From Helicobacter sp. MIT 99-5507 (GTDB lineage: Bacteria > Campylobacterota > Campylobacteria > Campylobacterales > Helicobacteraceae), in NCBI RefSeq assembly GCF_003364295.1, contig NZ_NXLO01000004.1:62001-126000 (forward strand): 64,000 nucleotides of DNA. The letters are read 5' to 3'. Shown here one piece after another: positions 26,889-36,199 of this stretch. The notes under the pieces are model-generated. The model was given only the letters and a program-made list of their open reading frames with translations. It made no database searches and was not told the DNA's origin. How positions within the stretch are numbered: position 1 is the first letter of the stretch; each line of letters opens with the position of its first letter. A program made the position numbers and the translations under genes.

Positions 26889-27279
26889 AATCAATTCTGC
26901 TATTTGATTTATTTGCAAGCAAGAGCTGATTATAAACTTGCTCTTTTAGATTTAAAAATGGAATTTTTATGATTTCATTTTTTGTGATAATGATAAATAT
27001 ATATTTCATTTGTTTTTGATTTATACCAACTAAAAATTCTTTACAAATCACTCTAAGTCTTCTTTTTATCAGATTTCGCTTTACTGCATTGCCAATCTTT
27101 TTTGAGACACTAAGTCCAATTGTATGTGTTTTTTGCACTTTTTTAAATTTATTATAAAACTTATTTATCGCTTTATTTTCTAATATACAAATATCACAAA
27201 TTTGACTTCTGTATTTTTTAGAATTTTTATATACAAAGTCAAATTCTTTTTTATTTTTTAGTGTTTGTATGTATTTCAA
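26878..27279 (-). CDS. rnpA: Ribonuclease P protein component
   Basis: A 133-residue basic protein starting at TTG 27279. The RNP motif is present as AVKRNLIKRRLRVICKE, preceded by GLSVSKKIGNA, matching the conserved RNR-type region of the RNase P protein. It binds the RNase P RNA (not in this window) and helps process the 5' leaders of tRNA precursors. The stop of rpmH is only 4 bases upstream, so both come from one transcript. Confidence 0.93.
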   Translation of the reverse strand: MKYIQTLKNKKEFDFVYKNSKKYRSQICDICILENKAINKFYNKFKKVQKTHTIGLSVSKKIGNAVKRNLIKRRLRVICKEFLVGINQKQMKYIFIIITKNEIIKIPFLNLKEQVYNQLLLANKSNSRIDYEN

Positions 27280-27283
27280 ATTT

Positions 27284-27418
27284 TTAAGCAGCTAATCTTT
27301 TTCTACCCTTAGCGCGTCTATTTCTAATCACTCTTTGACCATTTTTTGTTTTCATTCTAGCTCTAAAACCATGAGTTGTTTTTTTTGGTTTTTTATGTGG
27401 TTGATATGTTCTTTTCAT
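27284..27418 (-). CDS. rpmH: 50S ribosomal protein L34
   Basis: A 44-residue very basic protein, short enough to be missed by ORF callers. It begins [20 protein letters not shown] and ends GRKRLAA, the usual L34 with its [10 protein letters not shown] tail. It is the first gene of the rpmH-rnpA-yidD-yidC-jag-mnmE operon. The start ATG complements 27416-27418 with AAGGAAT upstream. Confidence 0.97.
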   Translation of the reverse strand: MKRTYQPHKKPKKTTHGFRARMKTKNGQRVIRNRRAKGRKRLAA

Positions 27419-27458
27419 CTTTATTCCTTAAACTTTTTTTGGCTTTAAAAAAGTTGAA

Positions 27459-27464
27459 ATTATA
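27459..27464 (-). promoter_or_regulatory. Predicted -10 box of the rpmH operon
   Basis: On the minus strand TATAAT in the context TTAGTATAATTT, 41 bases before the rpmH start. It lies in the 220-base gap between rpmH and the biotin carboxylase gene. The rest of this gap is AT-rich, and I saw no DnaA box cluster or other feature in it. Confidence 0.5.
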
Positions 27465-27641
27465 CTAAGATTAAACTTTGCATAAACTTTAAAATAAAGA
27501 TTCTTATTAAATAGAGTGCAAGAATTATTAGAATCATGATTGTTATCAATCTAAGTGTGTTTCCAAATATTTATTTAATATTCTTGCTATTAAAAAATAC
27601 TCTTTTTAAAAATCTTTAATAATTTCTTTTTTATATTTTGA

Positions 27642-29063
27642 TTAATATCCTGCTTTGATAGCAATAGCCGCTGCAATAGCTGCTGCAATATCATCTTTGT
27701 TTATCGTTTCATTTGGCATTAATTCTTGCATTTTAGATTCTAGATACAAAGTATCATAGTTTCCTTTTCTAAAGTCTTTATCTTTTGCGATATTTAATAA
27801 AAATGGAATTGTTGTTTTTATTCCTCTTATGGTAAATTCTTCTAATGCTCTAATGAGTTTATTTACCGCTAGATCGTAGCTTGAGGCTCGAACGATTAAT
27901 TTTGCTATCATTGAATCATAATTTGGTGGTATTGTATAGTCCTTATAAACAGCACTATCTATGCGGACAAATGGTCCAAGTGCTGGATAGTATGTCGTAA
28001 TTTTTCCTGGATTTGGTTTGAAATCATTTGCTACATCTTCTGCATTTATTCGCACTTCTATTGCATAACCTTGATGTAAAACTTCACTTTGATTTAAATC
28101 CAATATTTCCCCTGCAGCACATCTTATTTGCCTACCAATTAAGTCAAATCCTGTGATTTCTTCTGTGATTCCATGTTCGACTTGGATTCTGGTATTCATC
28201 TCCATAAAGTAGAATCTTCCTAAATCATCGACTAAAAATTCAATTGTCCCTGCATTTGTATATTTTGCAGCTTTTGCAGCAGCCACCGCAACAGAGCCCA
28301 TTCTCCTTCTTAAATCAAGACTCATTGTAGGGCTTGGTGCGATTTCTACTAGCTTTTGATGTCGTCTTTGAATTGAGCAATCTCTCTCTAATAAATGAAT
28401 AATATTTCCATAATTATCACCTATGATTTGAAATTCTATATGCTTTGGATTTTCAATATATTTTTCCATAAAAACATCATCATTTTTGAAAAATGCCATA
28501 GCTTCTCTTTTACAAGCATTTAGATTTTCCTCTATTTCATGATCACTTCTAACTACTCGAATCCCTTTGCCACCGCCTCCATTGCTTGCTTTTAGGATTA
28601 CAGGATAACCGATTTTATTTGCCATTGCTTTTATTTCTTGAATACTGCAATTATTTATTATATCTGTGCCTGGCACTATTGGGATTCCATTTTTTTGCAT
28701 AAGATCTCTTGCAGCTTTTTTATCTCCCATTCTTGCAATAACGCTAGAATCTGGACCAATCCACACAAGCCCTGCTTCACTTACTTTTTTTGCAAATTCT
28801 GCATTTTCACTTAAAAATCCATATCCAGGGTGAATTGCCTCTGCTCCGCAAGATAGTGCTACTTCTATTATTGCATCACCATCAAGATATGCCTTTAGCG
28901 GGTCAGCACTCACTTCGTGGCTTTCACTTGCCATTTTTACATGCATACTTTCTTTGTCAATCCTAGAATAAATAGCAACACTTTTTATATGTAAATCATT
29001 GCATGCACGAATAATTCTAACAGCAATTTCACCTCTATTTGCTATTAATATTTTTGAAAACAT
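27642..29063 (-). CDS. Biotin carboxylase subunit (pyruvate carboxylase A / AccC type)
   Basis: A 473-residue ATP-grasp protein. KILIANRGEIAVRIIRAC starts the biotin carboxylase domain, followed by AIHPGYGFLSENAEFA, KASNGGGGKGIRV (ATP loop) and MEMNTRIQVEH. It carboxylates biotin on a carrier protein using ATP and bicarbonate. The start, the AYLDGDAII block, VEHGITEEITG and an Ala-rich tail look more like the separate A subunit of two-subunit pyruvate carboxylase than the AccC I remember from H. pylori. It stands alone, without a biotin-carrier gene next to it, so the partner is unknown. Confidence 0.85.
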   Translation of the reverse strand: MFSKILIANRGEIAVRIIRACNDLHIKSVAIYSRIDKESMHVKMASESHEVSADPLKAYLDGDAIIEVALSCGAEAIHPGYGFLSENAEFAKKVSEAGLVWIGPDSSVIARMGDKKAARDLMQKNGIPIVPGTDIINNCSIQEIKAMANKIGYPVILKASNGGGGKGIRVVRSDHEIEENLNACKREAMAFFKNDDVFMEKYIENPKHIEFQIIGDNYGNIIHLLERDCSIQRRHQKLVEIAPSPTMSLDLRRRMGSVAVAAAKAAKYTNAGTIEFLVDDLGRFYFMEMNTRIQVEHGITEEITGFDLIGRQIRCAAGEILDLNQSEVLHQGYAIEVRINAEDVANDFKPNPGKITTYYPALGPFVRIDSAVYKDYTIPPNYDSMIAKLIVRASSYDLAVNKLIRALEEFTIRGIKTTIPFLLNIAKDKDFRKGNYDTLYLESKMQELMPNETINKDDIAAAIAAAIAIKAGY

Positions 29064-29128
29064 TTTAAACTCCCTAAATGCAAAATGCTAAATTATCATA
29101 AAATTGTAGTGTTTTAACCTTTGAATGT

Positions 29129-29134
29129 TATAAT
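29129..29134 (+). promoter_or_regulatory. Predicted -10 box for uppP
   Basis: TATAAT in the context ATGTTATAATTTT, 37 bases before the uppP start, in the 108-base gap between the divergent biotin carboxylase and uppP genes. No clear -35 is seen. Confidence 0.45.
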
Positions 29135-29171
29135 TTTAAATTGTTAGCTAAATAAAATTTTAGGATTTATT

Positions 29172-29936
29172 ATGAATATTGCTGATGTAATAATTTTGAG
29201 TATTATAGAAGGAATAACCGAGTTTTTGCCCATATCTTCCACAGGACACTTAATCCTTGCTTCAAACTTGCTAGGAATAAATCAAGATGATAATTTTACT
29301 AAAAGTTTTCAAGTTGTTATTCAATTAGGCGCAATTTTGGCAGTATTGGCTTTATTTTGGAGGAAATTTTTGGATTATAAGTTGCTTTCAAAACTATTTG
29401 TTGCATTTTTGCCAGCTGGAATTTGTGGATTATTTTTTTATAATTTTATAAAAAGATTGTTTCATCCACACACGGTTGTTTATATGTTAATTATTGGTGG
29501 AATTTTATTTATAATATTGGAATTATTTTTAAAAAATAAGCCCTCAAAAGTAAATTCATTAGAATCTATTAGCTACAAAAAAGCATTTTATATAGGCTGT
29601 TTTCAAGCTCTTGCTATGATTCCTGGCACTTCTCGTAGCGGTTCTACTATATTTGGAGGATTAGTTTTAAAATTAAATAGGAAAATTGCTACAGAATTTT
29701 CATTTCTCCTTGCTGTGCCTACGATGTTTATAGCAAGTGGATATGATATTTATAAAAATATAGATTCTCTTAATACACAAAATTTTTTATATATATTGCT
29801 TGGTTTGTTTGTGACTTTTATCTTTGCTATTTTTGCTATTAAAATATTATTAAAATTTATTTCAAATTTTAGCTATATTGCTTTTGGTGTTTATCGCATC
29901 ATCGTGGGCTTACTCTTTTATTTCATCGTCTTTTAA
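29172..29936 (+). CDS. uppP: Undecaprenyl-diphosphatase
   Basis: A 254-residue polytopic protein of the BacA/UppP family. The two active-site regions are present: EGITEFLPISSTGHLIL (residues 13-29) and PGTSRSGSTIFGGL (about 152-165). It recycles undecaprenyl pyrophosphate to the phosphate form needed for peptidoglycan, O-antigen and other envelope glycans. Length is a little under that of E. coli UppP. Its last 27 bases overlap the convergent glycosyltransferase. Confidence 0.95.
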   Translation: MNIADVIILSIIEGITEFLPISSTGHLILASNLLGINQDDNFTKSFQVVIQLGAILAVLALFWRKFLDYKLLSKLFVAFLPAGICGLFFYNFIKRLFHPHTVVYMLIIGGILFIILELFLKNKPSKVNSLESISYKKAFYIGCFQALAMIPGTSRSGSTIFGGLVLKLNRKIATEFSFLLAVPTMFIASGYDIYKNIDSLNTQNFLYILLGLFVTFIFAIFAIKILLKFISNFSYIAFGVYRIIVGLLFYFIVF

Positions 29937-31113
29937 AAGTTCTTTTAGATATTTTTTATCATTTTCTAAATGAATATTGATATTATCAAGACTACCTTGA
30001 TAATCAGGCTTATAATGGGCTTTTACTTGCATTTTGAGATTTTTTATATTTGTATTTAAAAAATTCTCAATACTAATATGGTCATCATTTTCTTTACCCT
30101 GTGCTAAAAAATATCTCTTTATCATTCCTAGATGCACCCAAAAACAGCCGATATTTCGCACACCTTTATGTCCTATTCCGTTTTGAGTTTCTACTCCGTG
30201 ATCTGCAAAATAATAATACAAATTCTTAGAATCTGGTGCAAAGATAGAAGTATCTACCCCACCATTTAAACAATAGAATCTATCATAATGAATTTTTAGA
30301 GGAATAAACATTTTTTTTAAAAGCGATTTTTTTAATGGAGAACATAGAATCTTATTTATGCTAGATTCTATATCTTGCTGCTGCCCCCCCCCTATTTAAT
30401 AGTGCAGATTGATGAAGTGTAAGCTGGATTCCACTAAGTCCAAAGCTCACTTTTTTGTTTATCAAAGTTACTAATTTTACATAAGTTTTAAGTGGCAAGA
30501 TTCTAACCAAGATATTATAAAATGGATTACATAATTTGCCTATTACTTTATCAAAAAAGCTTCGATTGGCTTTTGTATAAATATCACTTGAGAGTATTGC
30601 TTCTCTTAGTTCAAGTAATTTTTGCGTAAAATATATTTGGTCAGCATCAATTTTCATATAATATTTATAGCTTATTTCTTTTAATCCAAAATTTGAATAA
30701 TGTGCAAAACTATGGATGCTTCTATTGTCATTGCAACTATTATCATCATTTTTTATGTGTGAGCCGATAAATGTGCCTGTTTGTAGTGTGTAGTAAAATA
30801 GTTTTATTTTATCCCCATATCTTTCTTTTGCCTCTTTTGCTATTTTATAAGTCTCATCAATGCCACTTTCATTTATATATGGCTGGATTGTGATTATTAA
30901 TTCATCAAGAGCAGGCATAGCAGAATCTATAGCTTCTTTTATGCTAAAGACTTCATTTTTTGCCCTTAAATGTCCGCTAATGCCAAGTGGGCGACTAGAA
31001 TCTAGTGCTTTTATCTCACTATTTTTGATAGTAAATGGTGAATGTATCTCTTTTGAGAAATATTTAGAGCTAAAATCATAAGATTCAAATACTAAATCTG
31101 GAGATTTTTTCAT
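29910..31113 (-). CDS. Putative glycosyltransferase, phase-variable and currently OFF (frameshift at a G9 tract)
   Basis: On the coding strand a 250-residue frame runs to a stop just after a run of nine Gs; a second frame of matching family character begins after it and ends at 29910. With 8 Gs (or 11) the two frames join into one protein of about 400 residues without stops, which I checked by reading across the tract. The N-terminal part looks like a GT-A fold transferase (GISGHLRAKNE, then a DAD-type motif in KIDADQIYF). The C-terminal part includes CLNGGVDTS and ADHGVETQNGIGHKG. It probably adds a sugar to LPS or another surface glycan. The acceptor is unknown. Confidence 0.8.
30384..30392 (-). 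repeat. G9 homopolymer (contingency tract) in a glycosyltransferase
   Basis: Nine Cs on the plus strand, i.e. nine Gs in the coding direction, about 240 codons into the gene. Such tracts slip during replication and switch surface genes in Helicobacter and Campylobacter. The count of 9 gives an early stop (OFF); 8 would restore the frame. Confidence 0.9.
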
Positions 31114-31205
31114 TTAACGCCTTATTATTTAGATTTTACAATAGCTTTTAATTGTTTATTATTATGTAGCTTGTTTTTGATTTTAATTATATAATAGTTT
31201 TTTTG

Positions 31206-31211
31206 TATAAT
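31206..31211 (+). promoter_or_regulatory. Predicted -10 box for nrdB
   Basis: TATAAT in TTTTTTTGTATAATGCG, 58 bases before the nrdB ATG. The region upstream is AT-rich, with another TATAAT-like stretch near 31188. The divergent glycosyltransferase starts about 95 bases away. Confidence 0.5.
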
Positions 31212-31269
31212 GCGAATTTACTTAAAATTGAAGCATCATAAACAAACTGCATCTACCAAGGAGAAATTT

Positions 31270-32307
31270 ATGAGTGATAAAATTGCTAAAAGAAAAAAGA
31301 TTTATAATCCAGAATCTAGTGAAAGTGTAAATGAAAGAAAGGTATTTAATGGCGATCCAACAAGTATGTTTGATTTAAATAAGATTAAATATCAATGGGC
31401 TTACAATCTATGGAAAGTGATGCTTGCAAATACTTGGTTTCCAGAAGAAGTTGGCATGGCACAAGATAAAAGAGACTATGTAAGCGGACTAACAGAGCAA
31501 GAAAAACTTGGCTATGATAGGGCTTTAGCACAGCTTATTTTTATGGATTCTTTACAAACAAATAATCTAATTGACAATGTAAATCCATACATAACAAGCC
31601 CAGAGCTTAATTTGATATTGGTTCGTCAAGCGTATGAAGAGGCTTTGCATTCACAAAGTTATGATGTTATGGTGCAAGCAATCAGTGATAATAGCGATGA
31701 AATATATGAAATGTGGCGTAGAGATGTAGAGCTAAGAAATAAAAATGATCATATAGCAGATGTTTATATGGATTTGGCAAAGAATCCAACAGAACAAAAT
31801 TTATTAAAGGCATTTTTTGCAAATCAGATTCTAGAGGGCATATATTTTTATTCGGGATTCTCATATTTTTATACACTTGCAAAAAGTGGAAAAATGCTTG
31901 CAAGTGCAAATATGATTAGATTTATTCAAAGAGATGAAGTAACTCATCTTGTGCTATTTTCATCACTCATTAATTCTGTAAAAAAAGAGAGACCAGATTT
32001 ATTTACCAAATCATTAGAAGAAGAAGTGATTGAGATGTTTAGAAAAGCTGTAGATTTAGAATCTTCTTGGGGTGAATATATCACACAAGGGCAGATTCTA
32101 GGGCTAACAATAGAAATTATTAGACAATATATAGAATATTTAGCTGATGAGAGATTAGAGAGAGTTGGTATGAAAAAACTCTACAATGTAAAACATCCTA
32201 TAAAATGGGTAGATCAATTTAGTAGCTTTAATGATCAAAAAGCTAATTTCTTTGAATCTAAAGTTACAAACTATTCAAAAGGGAGTATTTCGTTTGATGA
32301 CTTTTAA
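31270..32307 (+). CDS. nrdB: Ribonucleoside-diphosphate reductase class Ia, beta subunit
   Basis: A 345-residue ferritin-like radical subunit. Iron ligand helices are visible: [28 protein letters not shown], and [10 protein letters not shown]. The start [15 protein letters not shown] has AAGGAG 7 bases upstream; the open frame extends 20 codons upstream without family character. With NrdA (not in this window) it reduces ribonucleotides for DNA synthesis. The C-terminal 12 residues (ending in ISFDDF) resemble the NrdA-binding tail. The amidohydrolase overlaps its end. Confidence 0.94.
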   Translation: MSDKIAKRKKIYNPESSESVNERKVFNGDPTSMFDLNKIKYQWAYNLWKVMLANTWFPEEVGMAQDKRDYVSGLTEQEKLGYDRALAQLIFMDSLQTNNLIDNVNPYITSPELNLILVRQAYEEALHSQSYDVMVQAISDNSDEIYEMWRRDVELRNKNDHIADVYMDLAKNPTEQNLLKAFFANQILEGIYFYSGFSYFYTLAKSGKMLASANMIRFIQRDEVTHLVLFSSLINSVKKERPDLFTKSLEEEVIEMFRKAVDLESSWGEYITQGQILGLTIEIIRQYIEYLADERLERVGMKKLYNVKHPIKWVDQFSSFNDQKANFFESKVTNYSKGSISFDDF

Positions 32308-33025
32308 TAAACGGCTATATGCTCTGCAGCTTAAAACAAAATTTGATTTTGAAGACAATTTAAAAAATATCGAAAATATATCAAAAGGTTGTGGTGAAAA
32401 TGCGATCATTGTAACTCCAGAGGTTGCTATTAGCGGATTTTGTTATCAAAGAATGGATAAAGCAAGTGAATTTTCAAAAATAGCAACAGAAAGGCTTATA
32501 AAAGCTAGCGAAGATAAGACTATAGTAACTACAATGATAGAAAAATACAATAATAAATATTGGAATAATCTAAAAGTCTTTTCACGCGGTGTTATGGTGC
32601 ATAAACAAACAAAAAGTAAGCTTTTTCCACTTGGCAATGAACATCATCACTTTGGCAGTGGTAAAGAAAGTGAGATTTGTTTATTTGATATTGATGGTAT
32701 TAAATGTGGAGCATTAAATTGCTTTGAGATTAGATTCCCGCATTTGTGGAATCTTATACGCGGTGCAGAGATTATATTTGTTCCAGGTCAATGGGGCAAG
32801 GAGAGAAAAGAGCATTGGGAGACTTTAAGTAGGGCATTGGCTATTGCAAATCAAGCATTTGTTATTTGTGCAGATTCTGCAAATTATTCTATGGCTAAAG
32901 GAAGTGCTATAATCTCTCCTTTTGGTGTTGTTATCAAAAATGATAAAAGAGAAGTAGTATCTAGCGAAGTAGATTTAAGCGAAATTAAAAAAATGCGTAA
33001 ATATATCAATGTAGGGCTTGCATGA
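32297..33025 (+). CDS. Carbon-nitrogen hydrolase (nitrilase superfamily)
   Basis: A protein of about 242 residues starting at ATG 32297 and overlapping the nrdB stop by 11 bases. The catalytic triad is complete: Glu in [10 protein letters not shown], Lys in [10 protein letters not shown] and Cys in [14 protein letters not shown]. Members hydrolyse amides or nitriles, and some work on N-carbamoyl compounds or glutathione breakdown. I recall a similar beta-alanine synthase-like gene in H. pylori, but the substrate is unknown. Pcm begins at its stop codon. Confidence 0.88.
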   Translation: MTFNKRLYALQLKTKFDFEDNLKNIENISKGCGENAIIVTPEVAISGFCYQRMDKASEFSKIATERLIKASEDKTIVTTMIEKYNNKYWNNLKVFSRGVMVHKQTKSKLFPLGNEHHHFGSGKESEICLFDIDGIKCGALNCFEIRFPHLWNLIRGAEIIFVPGQWGKERKEHWETLSRALAIANQAFVICADSANYSMAKGSAIISPFGVVIKNDKREVVSSEVDLSEIKKMRKYINVGLA

Positions 33026-33666
33026 GTATTCAACATCGCCAACTAGAACGTATGGTAGATAATATAGATTCTAAATTTAAACTATCACCAAAAGTAAAAG
33101 AAGCAATGCTTAAAGTGCCAAGAGAGGTTTTTGTGCCTTCTGCAATGCATCATAATGCATATAATCTTGATGCATTGCCTATAGGGCTAAATCAATTTAT
33201 TAGCTCACCTTTCACGGTTGCAAAAATGACAGAATATCTTGAAAGCAATGGCTGTGATAGCGTGCTTGAAATTGGTTGTGGTAGCGGATATCAAGCTGCA
33301 ATTTTGTCTAAATTATTTAGAAGAGTATTTAGTATTGAGAGAATTGATAAGCTAAGAAGAGAAGCTGCAGAGCGATTTAGAACTCTTGATATTATGAATG
33401 TTAGCATTAGATTTGATGATGGACAAAATGGCTGGGAGATGTATGCGCCATTTGATAGGATATTATTTTCTGCAGCAGCCTCAAATATATCAGATAAATT
33501 AGCAAGTCAATTAGCAGAAGGTGGAATCCTAGTAGCCCCGATGATAGAATCTAATGATAAACAAGTGATAAAACGATTTATAAAAAAGAATTCAAAATTA
33601 CAATTATTAGACATTAAGGGTGAGTGCTCATTTGTCCTTATAAAGAATAATGTGGAGAATTATTGA
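33022..33666 (+). CDS. pcm: Protein-L-isoaspartate O-methyltransferase
   Basis: A 214-residue methyltransferase with an N-terminal pcm-specific region (VPREVFVPSAMHHNAY) and the SAM site EIGCGSGYQAAIL (about 87-99). It methylates isoaspartyl residues of aged proteins so they can be repaired. The start overlaps the previous stop by 4 bases, and the prepilin peptidase start overlaps its stop. From memory, nrdB and pcm are also neighbours in H. pylori. Confidence 0.92.
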   Translation: MSIQHRQLERMVDNIDSKFKLSPKVKEAMLKVPREVFVPSAMHHNAYNLDALPIGLNQFISSPFTVAKMTEYLESNGCDSVLEIGCGSGYQAAILSKLFRRVFSIERIDKLRREAAERFRTLDIMNVSIRFDDGQNGWEMYAPFDRILFSAAASNISDKLASQLAEGGILVAPMIESNDKQVIKRFIKKNSKLQLLDIKGECSFVLIKNNVENY

Positions 33667-34415
33667 TGTTAGATTTGATTGCAATATTGCTTGGGCTTTG
33701 CTTTGGCTCATTTTTAAATGTCGTAATTATTAGAATCCCTCAAAATAAAAGTGTAATACTCCCATCAAGCAGCTGTCCTCATTGTGGAAATAAACTAAAA
33801 CCATATCACAATATCCCTGTTTTATCATATATATTTTTAGGCGGAAAATGTGGATTTTGCAAAAGTAAAATTTCTATTATGTATCCTATTGTAGAATCTG
33901 TTTCAGCAGTCCTTGCATATGCTATTTATTTAAAATTTGGATATAGCTTCGCGGCATTATTTATCGCTCTTAGTGTTTTATTATTTTTTGCTTTGTGCAT
34001 AATTGATCTAAAAACACTAGAAGTGCCAGATAGCGTGAATTTTTCTGCATTTATATTTGCATTAATTGGTGGAATCTTGCATTTTGGAGATTTTTTGTTT
34101 GTTGTAGCTAGTGCATTATCTTTGGCAGGATTTATGACTTTGCTTCGATTTGCTATGCAAAATATAACTAAAAAAGATGTTTTAGGTGAGGGAGATATCA
34201 TCATTATCGCAACAATGGGGGCATTACTTGGGTGGAAAATCACATTTTTTGCTATTTTTTTATCGGCATTGTTTGCTTTAGTTGTATTATTGATATTATC
34301 TAAAAAGGATTACAAAGTCCCATTTGTTCCATTTTTATTTTTAGGAACATTGCCAACTTTATTTTTTCCAGAGTTTTTTAATGCCTATATTGAAAATTAT
34401 ATTATCCAAGCCTAA
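33666..34415 (+). CDS. Prepilin peptidase / N-methyltransferase (A24 family)
   Basis: A 249-residue polytopic protein starting at ATG 33666. It has the family start FGSFLNVVIIRIP, two CxxC pairs (CPHCGNK and CGFCKSK, about 37-71), and the catalytic Asp regions: IIDLKTLEVPD near 120 and GEGDI near 175. It cleaves prepilin-like leaders and may N-methylate the product. That makes it part of a type IV pilus or type II-like secretion/DNA-uptake system, whose other genes are not in this window. The nearest comparison I recall is the PilD-like enzyme of Campylobacter transformation. Confidence 0.9.
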   Translation: MLDLIAILLGLCFGSFLNVVIIRIPQNKSVILPSSSCPHCGNKLKPYHNIPVLSYIFLGGKCGFCKSKISIMYPIVESVSAVLAYAIYLKFGYSFAALFIALSVLLFFALCIIDLKTLEVPDSVNFSAFIFALIGGILHFGDFLFVVASALSLAGFMTLLRFAMQNITKKDVLGEGDIIIIATMGALLGWKITFFAIFLSALFALVVLLILSKKDYKVPFVPFLFLGTLPTLFFPEFFNAYIENYIIQA

Positions 34416-34432
34416 ATGAAGTCTAAAGAGTT

Positions 34433-35476
34433 ATGATTACAGATTTTTTTCACAATAGTGTAAGGTATTATTTATTTTCATCATTTGCAAAATTATTTTT
34501 TGTATTTTTTATTATTTTATTTTTTATATCATCAATAGTAGTTTTAATAGGCATTGCAGGGGTTACATTTGTTGTAAAAATATCTTTTGGTGAGTTGCTA
34601 TATTTGTATTTATATTCTTTACCAAATAGTATATTTTTCATACTTCCAATAACTTTTTTTGCCACAGCAGTTTTGTCTCTATCAAAATTATCTTATGATT
34701 ATGAATTATTAGTATTTTTTTCATTAGGCATTAGCCCTAGTTCAATAATAAAAGTATTTTTGCCAATTAGTATTTTAATCAGTATGACTTTGCTTATTTT
34801 TTCCCTTGCTATCGTGCCATTATCTAATTCTGCTTATAGAAATTTTATTGATGAAAAAAAAACAAATATAGATGTAAATATCAAGCCTGGTGAGTTTGGG
34901 CAGCAGCTTGGAAATTGGCTAATTTATGTAGATAATGTTGAAAATAGAGAATATCAAAATCTAGTCTTATTTTCTAAGAATGGTTTGGAATTTGAAAGTT
35001 TTATTCTTGCAAATAAAGGCAATGCAAAAAATGCTTTTGGTGTTTTTGAAATGGATTTGCATAATGGTATAGCTTATATTGCAGATAGTGATAATTTTAA
35101 AAAAATTATATTTGAAAATATGATTGTTAGGAATAAATTAGGCGAGGCACGTCTTAGAAGTTATGATTTATTTGATTATTGGAGCAAAGCTTTTGATGGT
35201 AGCTCAAAAAAATTATCGCAGCTATTTTCACAATCTGTTTTAATATCACTTTTTCCTTTGTTTAGTATCGCTTTGCTTCCTTTATTTGGTATCGCAAATC
35301 CTAGATTCCATAAAAATTTTTCTTATCTTTATATCATTGTATCAATCCTTATTTTTTATACATTTACATATATTATTTCAAGCAATATTCCATTGCTTGG
35401 GATTCCTATTTTATTGCTATTATGGGGATTTGTATCATATATTCTTTATAGGCGATTTATTTTAAAATTTTATTAA
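34433..35476 (+). CDS. LptF/LptG-family permease (LPS transport)
   Basis: A 347-residue membrane protein with six helices (three at each end: about 15-35, 60-80, 95-115, then 270-290, 300-320, 325-345) flanking a periplasmic beta-jellyroll-like region. This topology and the ending RRFILKFY match YjgP/YjgQ permeases. LptF and LptG with LptB2 extract LPS from the inner membrane. No partner permease is seen here, so F versus G cannot be decided. It starts 17 bases after the prepilin peptidase. Confidence 0.85.
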   Translation: MITDFFHNSVRYYLFSSFAKLFFVFFIILFFISSIVVLIGIAGVTFVVKISFGELLYLYLYSLPNSIFFILPITFFATAVLSLSKLSYDYELLVFFSLGISPSSIIKVFLPISILISMTLLIFSLAIVPLSNSAYRNFIDEKKTNIDVNIKPGEFGQQLGNWLIYVDNVENREYQNLVLFSKNGLEFESFILANKGNAKNAFGVFEMDLHNGIAYIADSDNFKKIIFENMIVRNKLGEARLRSYDLFDYWSKAFDGSSKKLSQLFSQSVLISLFPLFSIALLPLFGIANPRFHKNFSYLYIIVSILIFYTFTYIISSNIPLLGIPILLLLWGFVSYILYRRFILKFY

Positions 35477-35486
35477 AGGAGCGAGG

Positions 35487-36185
35487 TTGGATCATAATAT
35501 TGGACATTTTGTGATAGAAAATGCAAATTATATTTCTATTTTTATTATAGCTTTGAGTGCTTCATTTTCACATTGCCTTGGAATGTGTGGTGGGATAGTG
35601 ATGGCATATAGCAGGATTGGAGTGCAAAGCAGGGCTAAGAGATTTGCTTCGCATTTTATATATGGTTTTGGAAGAATTACTACATATATGATTATCGGTG
35701 CAATAAGTGCATTTTTAGGCAGTGGAATTGCTGTATCACAAAGCACAAAAGGCGGTGTTTTTATAATCATTGGTTTTATTATGATGTTGTTTGGAATCTT
35801 TTTTTTGCTAAATCCTAAGGTATTGGCTTTTTTTGAGATAAATATAATAAATAATAGAATCTTTAAAAAACTTTTTTCTTATTTTTTGAGTAAGAATAAT
35901 TTATCTAGCTTTTATTTTTTAGGTTTATTAAATGGTGCTATTCCATGCGGTATAGTATATTTTTTCGCTCTTAGTGCAAGTGTAAGTGGTGGAATCTTTA
36001 ATGGTGCTATTGTCATGTTCATATTTGGTATAGCTACGCTTGTGCCTATGGTTTTATTTGGATTATTTAATTCATTTTTATCCAGTATAAAATATAGAAA
36101 TATTATGAATAAAATATTTGGTATTTTGATTTTAATTTTTGGTGTTTGGACTATTATAAAAGGTTTTAGAATCTTATTTTCTTAA
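35487..36185 (+). CDS. Six-helix membrane protein of the DsbD_2/TauE-like family
   Basis: A 232-residue polytopic protein, TTG start at 35487 with AAAGGAGCG upstream. The start region SHCLGMCGG (about residues 29-37) is typical of the UreH-like/DsbD_2 family often called sulfite exporter TauE/SafE. A second GAIPCG motif occurs near 153-158. Such proteins are found with copper or cytochrome oxidase assembly in Campylobacterota, but no such partner lies here, so no substrate can be given. Confidence 0.82.
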   Translation: MDHNIGHFVIENANYISIFIIALSASFSHCLGMCGGIVMAYSRIGVQSRAKRFASHFIYGFGRITTYMIIGAISAFLGSGIAVSQSTKGGVFIIIGFIMMLFGIFFLLNPKVLAFFEINIINNRIFKKLFSYFLSKNNLSSFYFLGLLNGAIPCGIVYFFALSASVSGGIFNGAIVMFIFGIATLVPMVLFGLFNSFLSSIKYRNIMNKIFGILILIFGVWTIIKGFRILFS

Positions 36186-36199
36186 AATAGAGAGGAATT

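Noticed and set aside
27419-27641. Possible replication origin next to rpmH-rnpA
   Set aside because: Many bacteria have oriC near rpmH, but I found no dnaA, dnaN or cluster of DnaA boxes here.
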